The notes under the pieces are model-generated. The model was not told the origin of the DNA and did no database searches. It saw nothing but the letters and a program-made list of their open reading frames with translations. From positions 6,401 to 18,457 of the forward strand of contig DOPF01000082.1 in the NCBI GenBank assembly GCA_003512705.1: 12,057 nucleotides of DNA, written 5' to 3'. Below, piece after piece: positions 4,795-12,057 of this stretch; the first letter of the stretch is position 1; every line of letters begins with the position of its first letter. This DNA is from Patescibacteria group bacterium (lineage in GTDB: Bacteria; Patescibacteriota; Patescibacteriia; Veblenbacterales; UBA10138). A program made the translations under genes and the position numbers.

Positions 4795-7338
4795 TTACTG
4801 ATTTGTCAAGAGGCTAGACGGCGCCTCGATTAACACACCATAAGATTCGTCTTCCTGCCAATTAGATATCAGTTGAATACCATCTGGCACCAACTGAAGT
4901 TTACTAGTCCCCTCTTGCCATCTAATTCTCCAGCCAACCGGAAGCGCGATGGTGCTGGTTAAAGTAATATCATCTACGCCGGACTGCTTGGCTAAGTAAG
5001 CCTGATATTCTCGAACGTCTTGCAGCTTGCTTGTCCGGTTTAACTTCAAAGGTAATCGGTAGACTAATGACACGGTTTTACTTTGCCCCGGTTCCAGCGT
5101 TAACCAACCCGCAAACACGGTTTTGCCTGATTCCCGGGCTACCTGCATGCCCGCGGTGGCGCCGGAATCTGTAATCTGCTCATGCGCAAATAAATCGGCG
5201 TCGAGGCTGGCCTGCTCATGGATCGGCCTAAAATAATCGGCGGGCATAGTCTCAAATCCGGACGATTCTATTAAAACACTGCCTGCGGGAACAAAGAATT
5301 TTAGCCAACTGACATTTCGGCGCGAGTAAAAAATATCAAACGGGTCGCCCTGGTGTGTCCGGCTAAACTCAACCTTATCAACCAAGTCCCCAGTCGGCAA
5401 AAGCGTGGCGGTATGTTGCACCGCTTCACTAATTACCAGATCGGTTTTACCGCCACCAATATTAGCGCGTACTATTGCCAGGTAATCCCCACTCACATCT
5501 TTTACTTCGCCCGCCCAACCAGCCGCCACAATCCGTTGTTCAAGTTCTGGGTCAGAAAAATATATTTGAATACTCTTCCTTTGTAAAGCTTGCTCCACTA
5601 AAGATAAAACCTCAATTTGATTAGGCACCTTTAAGTTAAACACTCGGCTAATCAATATTGGCGCCAAATCAGCCATAAATTGCTTGGGTTTGTTAGTCTC
5701 GCGATCGTATTCCAGCTCCACCGCTTCCTGGGTTTCCCGAATAAAATTTTCCGAAGTTAGGTGCTTGCCATACTCGGGCAAATCTATTGGCCCCAGGATT
5801 TTTAATAATGCTAATACCAAATCGGGATTAACTGCGATCACACCATCAAAATCCGGCCCGCCGCTTTGTTTTATAAACCAGGCTATTTTTTGTGCCGATG
5901 TCGGGAAATCGAAGAACCAATTAGCGTCCTGCAATTGCCACAAACTATTTACCAAGCGCAGCGGCTCTGGCGGCGCCACCTTAACCGCCAGTTGTCCTTG
6001 CCAATCATACGGCCCGCCGCCAGGTATAGTTATTTTGGAAATTTTACCGTCACTAGTTTCAACAATAGCTAGGCTGCCTAAAAATCCGCCACTCGGGCGC
6101 AACTCGGAATAATTTTGAAAAACCAATAAATACCGACGCTCGCCACTCGCCGGAATTATTTGTGATAAAACATTGGGCAAGTCAGACACCTGACGCAGAG
6201 CCGCTTGCAACCCAACTAACACTGACGATAATTGCGCTATCTCCTGGCGTAAATCATCGGGTAAGCTATACTCTAAGGCCTTATCCATTTGTGTTACCGC
6301 GGCGACAATTTTAGGCGAAGTTTCGGCTAACGCCCGCTGCAGCAGCAACATTTTCAAAGATAAATCAACTTCTGACACTGATGTATTGGGCGCATTCTCC
6401 AGCGACGACAGGGCGGCGCTAATTATAGAGCCACTGTCGGAAATATTCTTACCTGCCTGCAACAACAGCGTGGCCGCCGCCAATTGTTGCTGCGGGCCGG
6501 GTAATCCCACCACCGCGCCTAAACGACTGCTGATTTTTTGAAGCTCCGTATCGGCCTGGGCCATTATTTTACTCACCTCATCAAAGCCCCTGGCGGCGTC
6601 GGAAAAATTACCATCTAGCAAAGCCTGACTGGCCAAAGAAAACTGCCCTAAGGCCGCCTCGGCGTAACTAATAAAACGCCCTTTTTGCCGCGACAAGTCA
6701 GCGCTAAAGCCGGCCCACTTTAAAGGCAATATTAGTAGACTGGCTATTAATATTAATAAGCCTAATTGTCTTCGGCCCGGCACGGCAAAATACACGTTGG
6801 GTCGATGTGAACCAAACCAATTCCAAGGCAAGATAAATCTAAATATCTTATAATTTATTTCAAAATAATATACCACATCCTGTAGCATACCTTTCCACAC
6901 GCCCGATAAATGCCGATACAGCCAATAATAAAATCTAGCCACGACCCGAACTGGCCAATATACCAACGCTATTAATAATTCTAAAATTAAGAAAATACTT
7001 AACTCATCCAGCCAGGGGTATTTATATCGTAGCCAACCAGCCGGCTGCCAAAAGGTTGTTGGTCCGGGACTTAAGAAATTGGTCGAATCAATAGCCGGTC
7101 CGGTACTACGATATGCCGCCGGAGTTTGACTATTGGCAGCTGGCGCCCCCGGCCTATTTATAGGCTTTAAGGTTTTGCGCAAATTTAGAACATGCTGTGA
7201 TAATCTAAAACTGTCGGCCTTTTTTTTTGAAACTTTACCGCCCGGCTTAAAATTTAACTGCCACCAATACACCACGCCATCAGCCGGCCCGCTCTTGAAT
7301 TGGTGTTTCGACCTACTTGGTCGGTTATGAACTGCCAT
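4795..7338 (-). CDS. DUF4012 membrane-anchored surface protein
   Basis: This 847-residue protein carries the DUF4012 signature, RRYLLVFQNYSELRPSGGFL at about residues 401-420, followed by the domain to the C-terminus. DUF4012 proteins are frequent in Patescibacteria and Actinobacteria near polysaccharide genes; their function is not established. The N-terminal 100 residues are basic and proline-rich (KVSKKKADS, PINRPGAPAAN). A hydrophobic, aromatic segment lies at about 112-138 and a clear membrane helix at about 192-209, followed by an outside helical region (220-390), possibly coiled. The ATG at 7338 has no Shine-Dalgarno sequence but a predicted -10 ends 8 nt upstream. An A9 run (minus strand, 7228-7220) in the KKK region could allow slippage. 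It follows the last glycosyltransferase by 29 nt, suggesting a role in attaching, modifying or exporting the glycan made by the cassette; that is inference. Confidence 0.88.
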   Translation of the reverse strand: MAVHNRPSRSKHQFKSGPADGVVYWWQLNFKPGGKVSKKKADSFRLSQHVLNLRKTLKPINRPGAPAANSQTPAAYRSTGPAIDSTNFLSPGPTTFWQPAGWLRYKYPWLDELSIFLILELLIALVYWPVRVVARFYYWLYRHLSGVWKGMLQDVVYYFEINYKIFRFILPWNWFGSHRPNVYFAVPGRRQLGLLILIASLLILPLKWAGFSADLSRQKGRFISYAEAALGQFSLASQALLDGNFSDAARGFDEVSKIMAQADTELQKISSRLGAVVGLPGPQQQLAAATLLLQAGKNISDSGSIISAALSSLENAPNTSVSEVDLSLKMLLLQRALAETSPKIVAAVTQMDKALEYSLPDDLRQEIAQLSSVLVGLQAALRQVSDLPNVLSQIIPASGERRYLLVFQNYSELRPSGGFLGSLAIVETSDGKISKITIPGGGPYDWQGQLAVKVAPPEPLRLVNSLWQLQDANWFFDFPTSAQKIAWFIKQSGGPDFDGVIAVNPDLVLALLKILGPIDLPEYGKHLTSENFIRETQEAVELEYDRETNKPKQFMADLAPILISRVFNLKVPNQIEVLSLVEQALQRKSIQIYFSDPELEQRIVAAGWAGEVKDVSGDYLAIVRANIGGGKTDLVISEAVQHTATLLPTGDLVDKVEFSRTHQGDPFDIFYSRRNVSWLKFFVPAGSVLIESSGFETMPADYFRPIHEQASLDADLFAHEQITDSGATAGMQVARESGKTVFAGWLTLEPGQSKTVSLVYRLPLKLNRTSKLQDVREYQAYLAKQSGVDDITLTSTIALPVGWRIRWQEGTSKLQLVPDGIQLISNWQEDESYGVLIEAPSSLLTNQ

Positions 7339-7346
7339 ACAGTTAA

Positions 7347-7375
7347 ATTGTAGATTTTGTTTTCAAACTAGACAA
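7347..7375 (-). promoter_or_regulatory. Predicted promoter of the DUF4012 gene inside the preceding gene's end
   Basis: The minus strand has TTGTCT (7375-7370, 4 of 6), a 17-nt spacer and TACAAT (7352-7347, 5 of 6). The start site would be near 7340, next to the ATG at 7338, so the mRNA would be almost leaderless, as predicted for murJ. The -35 overlaps the last codons of the upstream glycosyltransferase. Confidence 0.4.
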
Positions 7376-8462
7376 GGGCTTGGTTATAAATTTCAAGTGT
7401 TTGTTGCGCTGCCAGCTGCCAGCTAAACCGTGACAAAACCGTTGTCGCACGCTGTAACGGCTCAAAACCGCTACGGCCCTGGTTTAATACCTGGTCCAGT
7501 AGTTTAACGTAATCATCAACTTGATTAACCTGAGCAAACAGTGCGGCCGGACCAAAAATTTCACGATGCACCTCTGAATCGCTTAAGACTATCGGGCAGC
7601 CAAAACTTAAAGCTTCAAGCGCACTTAAGTTAAACCCCTCGGCCAGGGACGAGGATACATATACATCCGCATGCGCATATAACCCAGCTAATGTCGCGTC
7701 AGTTGCTTCCCCCCAAAAAATCACGCCCTTACTATACCGGCTTAATTCTTTTTTTAAGCGCTGATAAAAAAAATCCTGCCTACCCACGAAAACTAATTTC
7801 AAATTAGCATCGCGTTTTAATAGTTCGTGATGAGCTTTAACTAACACGCCCAAATTTTTATGCGGGTAGGCGGCCCCAACATAAAGCAAGTAACGGCCGG
7901 CGATGGGACGGGGAAGTTGGCGGTATGTTCGCCCATCAATGGTCGGGGCTTCGTACACAACCCGAATTTTTGATTCCAGATTTGGATAATGCTGAATTAG
8001 TATTTTTTTGGTGGCTTGACTTACCGTAATTATGGCACGCGCTTGGTTTACCGCCCGATTGAAAACATAATTGTACATCCACAGTTTAAACTTATATATT
8101 GGCTTCAGTAAGGTGGTTGCCCGCTCGTTGGGAAATTGATGCAGAATCATGTCATGAATGGTCAAAATATAAGGCCGCTGGTAAGTCACCGGCGCGTTAA
8201 AATGCGGAAAGTGAACTAAGTCTACTGGATATTTTTTAAGGAGCCGTGGAAGCTTTGCCTGTTCACCAACACTATAAACTGGCCACGGCGCATTAACCCT
8301 GGTCCAGTTATGGGGCAGACTGGCGAGTCGTTCAACTTTACCAAAAATCCAATATTTATTCACTTGGTCTAGCTGAGCTAAATTTGTTAGCAAGCTTAAA
8401 TTGTAACGCCCTAAACCGCGATCGAATGTGCCGTAAAGTCTGGCGTCAAAACCAATATTCAT
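7368..8462 (-). CDS. GT4-family glycosyltransferase
   Basis: A 364-residue GT-B fold retaining glycosyltransferase that would transfer a sugar from a nucleotide donor to the growing lipid-linked glycan at the inner face of the membrane. The N-terminal domain opens with MNIGFDARLYGTFDRGLGRY, a glycine-rich acceptor-side loop, and has the HD pair at H103-D104. The donor-side motifs are VGAAYPHKN (195-203), where the usual Arg of the EPRKN motif is His, and the E-x7-E motif at E275/E283 (EGFNLSALE). Length is normal for the family. Its ATG overlaps the stop of the preceding glycosyltransferase by 4 nt (ATGA). Sugar specificity cannot be read from sequence. The order of motifs matches the gene at 8459-9607, so the two may be paralogues. 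Confidence 0.9.
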   Translation of the reverse strand: MNIGFDARLYGTFDRGLGRYNLSLLTNLAQLDQVNKYWIFGKVERLASLPHNWTRVNAPWPVYSVGEQAKLPRLLKKYPVDLVHFPHFNAPVTYQRPYILTIHDMILHQFPNERATTLLKPIYKFKLWMYNYVFNRAVNQARAIITVSQATKKILIQHYPNLESKIRVVYEAPTIDGRTYRQLPRPIAGRYLLYVGAAYPHKNLGVLVKAHHELLKRDANLKLVFVGRQDFFYQRLKKELSRYSKGVIFWGEATDATLAGLYAHADVYVSSSLAEGFNLSALEALSFGCPIVLSDSEVHREIFGPAALFAQVNQVDDYVKLLDQVLNQGRSGFEPLQRATTVLSRFSWQLAAQQTLEIYNQALV

Positions 8463-9607
8463 AGTTCTTTAAATAAATTATATATCTGGCCGGCTGACGC
8501 GGCCCAACTAAACCGCCGGGCCCGTGCTTGGCCGGCCTGGGCTAAAACTTTGCGTTTGGTATCGTTTTGACGCAAATTATATACCGACTCAACCCAGCTG
8601 GACATTTCCCACGGGCTTAACAAGATGGCGCCGCCGCCAACTAATTCTGGTAGTGAGCTGACGTTCGACACTAGGCAAGGAACTTTACTCGCCATAGCCT
8701 CTAAAACCGGAAAACCAAAACCTTCGTAGTACGATGGATATAAAAAAATACTTGCCTGCTGATACAGGGCGGGCTGTAAATGTGCCGGTAAATAAGCCAG
8801 AAAATGAACGCGATCTCGGTTACGCAGGTTGTGCCAGTATTTGATTAAATTTTTAGCGCCCCAGCCATAGGGGCCGGCAATAACTAAGTCTAAATCCCAA
8901 TCCGGAAAACGATTGGTAAGTTCGCTATACATTTTTAAAAGCAATAAATGATTTTTTCTCGGCTCCAGCGTGCCTACGGACAATAGATATTTTGCCGGCA
9001 AATTAAAGTCGCGTCTTAGGCGCTCAATATCTTGCGTTGAAGCTTTATTAAAGAAAACATCATCTACACCGGGATAAACAACCCTGACTTTAGACTCGGC
9101 GGCGCCATCAAGCTCCAAAATATCCCGCCTGGTGTTTTCTGATACCGCCAACACTAAATTCATATTGCGCAAATGTTTTTTTACAAGTGTCTTGACAAAA
9201 TTTAAATACCAAATCCTTTTTTTAAAAGTAAAAAATTCCGGAAAGTGAAGAAAAGACAAATCATGTATGGTTAAAGCTGTTTTTATATTCGTTGACGCCC
9301 GGAAAAAATTGGGATTGGGAATCCACAACCAGTCTGGTTTATTTGACCCACCCAGCAGCTTATCCAAACTCGGCCACATATTTAATCGCCAGCCGAGGTC
9401 CTGGAGTTTATTTGGCCATCGCCGCACCACCACCCTGCCCCAATTTTCTAATTCCGGGGGTAATTTAACTCCTTTAAGGTTATTACCATAAAACACCTGG
9501 CTTAAGTCTTTGTACCTAGTCAAGGCTTTAATATTGTTCCAAGTGTAATTGGCCACTCCGGTCCAATACTGGTCTTGCAAACAGCGTACGTCAATAGCCA
9601 GCCTCAT
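8459..9607 (-). CDS. GT4-family glycosyltransferase
   Basis: A 382-residue GT-B glycosyltransferase of the mannosyltransferase-like GT4 group. The N-terminus MRLAIDVRCLQDQYWTGVAN holds the acceptor loop; HD is at 115-116. The donor-binding motif VGTLEPRKN (211-219) is canonical, with the Arg/Lys that contact the donor diphosphate. The E-x7-E motif is E295/E303 (EGFGFPVLE), followed by SSLPELVGGGA, the usual loop near the nucleotide. It is joined to both neighbours by ATGA overlaps; no clear Shine-Dalgarno sequence precedes its ATG, so translation probably depends on re-initiation after the upstream gene. The actual sugar is unknown. Confidence 0.92.
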   Translation of the reverse strand: MRLAIDVRCLQDQYWTGVANYTWNNIKALTRYKDLSQVFYGNNLKGVKLPPELENWGRVVVRRWPNKLQDLGWRLNMWPSLDKLLGGSNKPDWLWIPNPNFFRASTNIKTALTIHDLSFLHFPEFFTFKKRIWYLNFVKTLVKKHLRNMNLVLAVSENTRRDILELDGAAESKVRVVYPGVDDVFFNKASTQDIERLRRDFNLPAKYLLSVGTLEPRKNHLLLLKMYSELTNRFPDWDLDLVIAGPYGWGAKNLIKYWHNLRNRDRVHFLAYLPAHLQPALYQQASIFLYPSYYEGFGFPVLEAMASKVPCLVSNVSSLPELVGGGAILLSPWEMSSWVESVYNLRQNDTKRKVLAQAGQARARRFSWAASAGQIYNLFKEL

Positions 9608-10689
9608 TTGAGCTTAGACATAAAGTCGCTTAGTTCATCACCAAACCGCTGACTAGAAAATTTTTCCGCCGCTTGCCTTAGTTTGGATCCGTCAAAACTT
9701 TTATAGTCAAAGCGAATCACAGCATCAGCCAACGCCTCCCAACTTTGTTCGGTAAAAAACTTCCCACTAATACCGTCGGCAATAATTTCCATCGCCCCAC
9801 CTTTCGCATACGCAATCACCGGCCGGCCAGAAGCTAAAGCTTCCACCGCCGTTATGCCAAAATCTTCTTCTTGAGGAAAAATTAATGCTCGGCAGCGCGC
9901 CAAATAATGCGCTTTTTCCTGTTCCGACGCTTGACCCACAAACTCAATGTTATCTTTGGCAATTTTCTTTAACTCGGTATACTGCTCCCCCACGCCAATA
10001 ATCTTGAGCGGCATACCTAGCTTATTAAACGCCTTAATCGCCAAGTCAACCCGCTTATATGGCCGCAGCCGCGACACCACTAAATAGTAATCGTCAATTT
10101 CGTCAGTGGCTTTAAAGTTATCCAATGGGACGGGCGGATAAATGATGGTGGACGGCCGACGGTAATATTTAGCAATGCGGCGGGCCACATACTTGGAATT
10201 GGCAATAAAATAATCAACCCTTTGCGCGGCTATTTGATCCCACAGCCGCAATTTTGTAAGCACCATCGGTAGAAGTTTTTTTACAAACCATGGCTGTTCC
10301 AATTCCTCGGCGTACTGATGGGTATCGCTCCACAAGTATCGCGTGGGGCTGTGGCAATAGCAAATATGCTTAGTATCAGGTTTTAAGACCAAACCTTTGA
10401 TCAGAGCCGAACATGAGCTAATAACCAAGTCGTAGTCGGATAGATCCAAATTTTCCACCGCCGCCGGCATTAGGCTTAAATACCACTTAAACAACTTTTG
10501 GCTGGCCGGTAATTTTTGGATAAAAGACGTGCGGATATCACAATTTTTAAAAGCGTCCCCGGTTAAGACCTCATTATAGAGCAAGGTGTAAATAGGCGCC
10601 TGGGGATACAACTGATGGAGCGCCGATAACACTTGTTCGGCGCCGCCGAATTGATTTAGATGATCATGAGCTAAAGCGACTTTCTTCAT
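9604..10689 (-). CDS. GT4-family glycosyltransferase (FGGAE type)
   Basis: A 361-residue GT4 enzyme from the ATG at 10689. The first residues, MKKVALAHDHLNQFGGAEQV, carry the FGGAE motif found in polysaccharide mannosyl- and rhamnosyltransferases of the WbaZ-like group. The donor motif is SRLRPYKR (206-213) and the E-x7-E motif is E275/E283 within EEDFGITAVE. A longer frame beginning at a TTG (10710) exists, but it would add only MAGKGGG. The ATG at 10689 has AAAGGGGG just upstream and overlaps the stop of the preceding gene as ATGA, matching the other junctions in this cassette. It probably adds the first or second sugar after the priming transferase, judging only from gene order. Confidence 0.9.
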   Translation of the reverse strand: MKKVALAHDHLNQFGGAEQVLSALHQLYPQAPIYTLLYNEVLTGDAFKNCDIRTSFIQKLPASQKLFKWYLSLMPAAVENLDLSDYDLVISSCSALIKGLVLKPDTKHICYCHSPTRYLWSDTHQYAEELEQPWFVKKLLPMVLTKLRLWDQIAAQRVDYFIANSKYVARRIAKYYRRPSTIIYPPVPLDNFKATDEIDDYYLVVSRLRPYKRVDLAIKAFNKLGMPLKIIGVGEQYTELKKIAKDNIEFVGQASEQEKAHYLARCRALIFPQEEDFGITAVEALASGRPVIAYAKGGAMEIIADGISGKFFTEQSWEALADAVIRFDYKSFDGSKLRQAAEKFSSQRFGDELSDFMSKLK

Positions 10690-12056
10690 ACCGCCCCCTT
10701 TCCCTGCCAAACCACAATAACCGTCTTAATAAGTATTAGAATATCATGACCTAACGACCAGTCTTCAATATACAACGTATCTAGCCGCGCCTCCTCCTCA
10801 AAACTCAAAGATGAACGGCCAGATATTTGCGCTAAACCAGTAATGCCCGGCTTAATGTTTAATAATTTATGATGGTGCAGTTGATATTTAGCTACCTCGG
10901 CTGGCTCGTGCGGCCGCGGGCCAACTAAACTCATCTTGCCTCTAAGTACGTCCCACAATTGCGGCAGCTCATCAAAACTCCACTTACGCAGCCAGCGCCC
11001 CAACGGCGTAACGCGAGGATCATCGGTCAGTTTAAATAACGGCCCATCAGCGCGCTCGTTTCGGTTGTATAGTTGCTGTTTCATTTTATCCGCCCCGACC
11101 ACCATTGATCTAAATTTATGTATCACGAGCGGCCGGCCCTTTTCACCAATCCGCGGCAACGCCACTATCAGCGGACGCCCGTATTTAACTAAAATCATCA
11201 AGGCTAGTATAAGTAAAAATGGTGACAAAACCACTAACAGTAAAGTCGCTGATAGTAAATCAAATAATCGCTTGATGATTCTTCCCCATCCGTCCAGCGG
11301 CGTTTTTTTTATTTCTACCACCGGTACACCAGCCCAAGTATGCATGACCACATTGTGCAGTTGGGCATTAAAAATATCGGCCACATATTTAAAACCTAAA
11401 TGATGTTGGAGACAAAACTCCCACAAACGCACACGCTCAGAGCTAGGTGTATTAACGTCGGCCAGTAAAACCTCATCTAGATTAGACGGCACGTCAGTAT
11501 TGGGGTCAAAATTCGACATAGTTGCCACCACCCGGTAACCTAAACCAGGATTATTATTGAATAACTTTACCAATTCCTGGGTAGAGACATCACCACCCAC
11601 CACCATAACATTATCTAGAGCCCAACCTCGACGGTACAAGCTTGAGCGCAGCCGGCGCACTAATCCGCGCTCTAAGCCGACGTACAATATAGCCAGTCCC
11701 CAAAAAGCCAACACGATAAAGCGGGACGAAAATAAACTTTGATTAAAGAAAAATAAAATTATAATAAGAGCCAAACCAGTGGAACAAGCCAAAAATACTC
11801 GGCGCAACTCGTCGTAAAACTTTAATCGCGATCCGATTTGATAAAGCCCCGCCAGAGCGAAAATCGCCAGCCAAATAATCGCCGCACTTAAAAGTATGGG
11901 CAGATATTCTCCAACGGGAAGGTAAAACATAATTGGACGTATATCGGTGACAAAACTCTCAAACCGCAAAAAATACGCTGATAGCCCGGCTAAAACTAAG
12001 GCCAAATAGTCCAGCGGTAAGGCAAGGCTAGCTAGAAAAAGCTGCGATTTCTTCAT
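10686..12056 (-). CDS. Polyprenyl-phosphate sugar-1-phosphate transferase (WcaJ/WbaP type)
   Basis: The initiating enzyme of surface-glycan assembly: it transfers a hexose-1-phosphate from a nucleotide sugar to undecaprenyl phosphate in the inner membrane. The 456-residue protein has the full family layout. Hydrophobic helices lie at about 8-30, 48-70, 88-105 and 111-128. A Rossmann-like domain begins at VMVVGGDVSTQEL (150-162). The catalytic bacterial sugar transferase domain runs from about 262, with its membrane helix (269-290), KFRSM (314-318), DDPRVTPLGRWLRKWS (345-360), the catalytic Asp-Glu in FDEL (361-364), SLVGPRP (376-382) and KPGITGLAQISGR (402-414). The ATG at 12056 gives a normal N-terminus (MKKSQLFLASL), but only one base upstream is visible, so a longer start cannot be excluded. 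Substrate may be glucose, galactose or an N-acetyl sugar; sequence alone does not decide. Confidence 0.93.
   Translation of the reverse strand: MKKSQLFLASLALPLDYLALVLAGLSAYFLRFESFVTDIRPIMFYLPVGEYLPILLSAAIIWLAIFALAGLYQIGSRLKFYDELRRVFLACSTGLALIIILFFFNQSLFSSRFIVLAFWGLAILYVGLERGLVRRLRSSLYRRGWALDNVMVVGGDVSTQELVKLFNNNPGLGYRVVATMSNFDPNTDVPSNLDEVLLADVNTPSSERVRLWEFCLQHHLGFKYVADIFNAQLHNVVMHTWAGVPVVEIKKTPLDGWGRIIKRLFDLLSATLLLVVLSPFLLILALMILVKYGRPLIVALPRIGEKGRPLVIHKFRSMVVGADKMKQQLYNRNERADGPLFKLTDDPRVTPLGRWLRKWSFDELPQLWDVLRGKMSLVGPRPHEPAEVAKYQLHHHKLLNIKPGITGLAQISGRSSLSFEEEARLDTLYIEDWSLGHDILILIKTVIVVWQGKGAV
10694..10701 (-). promoter_or_regulatory. Ribosome-binding site that fixes the start at 10689
   Basis: The minus strand reads AAAGGGGG, with the AAAGG core 7 nt before the ATG at 10689. 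It lies in the final codons of the sugar transferase gene and would be useless for the upstream TTG at 10710. Confidence 0.6.
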
Positions 12057-12057
12057 G

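Noticed and set aside
5684..6112. Open plus-strand frame of 142 codons
   Set aside because: It is a shadow of the DUF4012 gene on the other strand; the minus-strand product contains the family motif in this interval.
10690..10710. TTG start at 10710 adding seven residues to the third glycosyltransferase
   Set aside because: The added residues (MAGKGGG) are a translation of the ribosome-binding site itself; the ATG at 10689 fits the ATGA overlaps of the cassette.
10936..11403. Open plus-strand frame of 155 codons
   Set aside because: It is antisense to the conserved catalytic domain of the sugar transferase and has no ribosome-binding site or recognisable protein features.
1..12057. CRISPR arrays, insertion sequences and prophage genes
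   Set aside because: No regularly spaced repeats, transposase, integrase or phage structural genes were seen.

Overview
The window looks like chromosome from a Patescibacteria (Candidate Phyla Radiation) genome, or something close to it. The reasons are a large DUF4012 protein beside a surface-polysaccharide cassette, MurJ next to LepA, dense ATGA-overlapping genes, moderate to low GC, and two genes whose predicted promoters leave almost no 5' leader. This placement is inferred from gene content; no rRNA is present to confirm it. All large genes lie on the minus strand, so transcription runs from the right edge to the left.

Right part (about 12056 to 7368): a polysaccharide cassette. A polyprenyl-phosphate sugar-1-phosphate transferase (WcaJ/WbaP type) starts the repeat unit on the lipid carrier. 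Three GT4 glycosyltransferases follow, and all three junctions are 4-nt ATGA overlaps. Then, 29 nt after the last glycosyltransferase, comes an 847-residue membrane-anchored DUF4012 protein (7338 to 4795). Its own weak promoter appears to sit across the end of the preceding gene. No Wzx flippase, polymerase or ligase is visible here.

Middle part (about 4794 to 4146): the only long stretch without a large gene, and the most interesting one. On the plus strand it holds a candidate structured RNA closed by a 16-bp long-range helix (4414-4430 with 4566-4583). This RNA has several mutually exclusive internal pairings and an unpaired anti-Shine-Dalgarno segment. It is followed by a small, basic, orphan ORF (4594-4776). 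Upstream of the RNA, between it and the divergently transcribed orphan membrane-protein gene (4145 to 3498), lie a perfect 20-bp palindrome, a 24-bp near-perfect palindrome and repeated TTTGTC/GACAAA half-sites. A 12-nt segment of the RNA is an exact complement of the ribosome-binding region of the divergent gene's mRNA, so it could repress that gene in trans. This is the best candidate for an undescribed regulatory unit.

Left part (3497 to 1): a rho-independent terminator closes the orphan gene. murJ (lipid II flippase) follows from a predicted nearly leaderless promoter, and then lepA (elongation factor 4), which runs off the left edge. Between murJ and lepA lies a 17-codon relic of a second lepA 5' end. 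It differs from the real gene almost only at synonymous positions and is cut off exactly at a 40-nt imperfect hairpin. This points to replacement of an older lepA by a diverged copy, or to an old decayed duplication.
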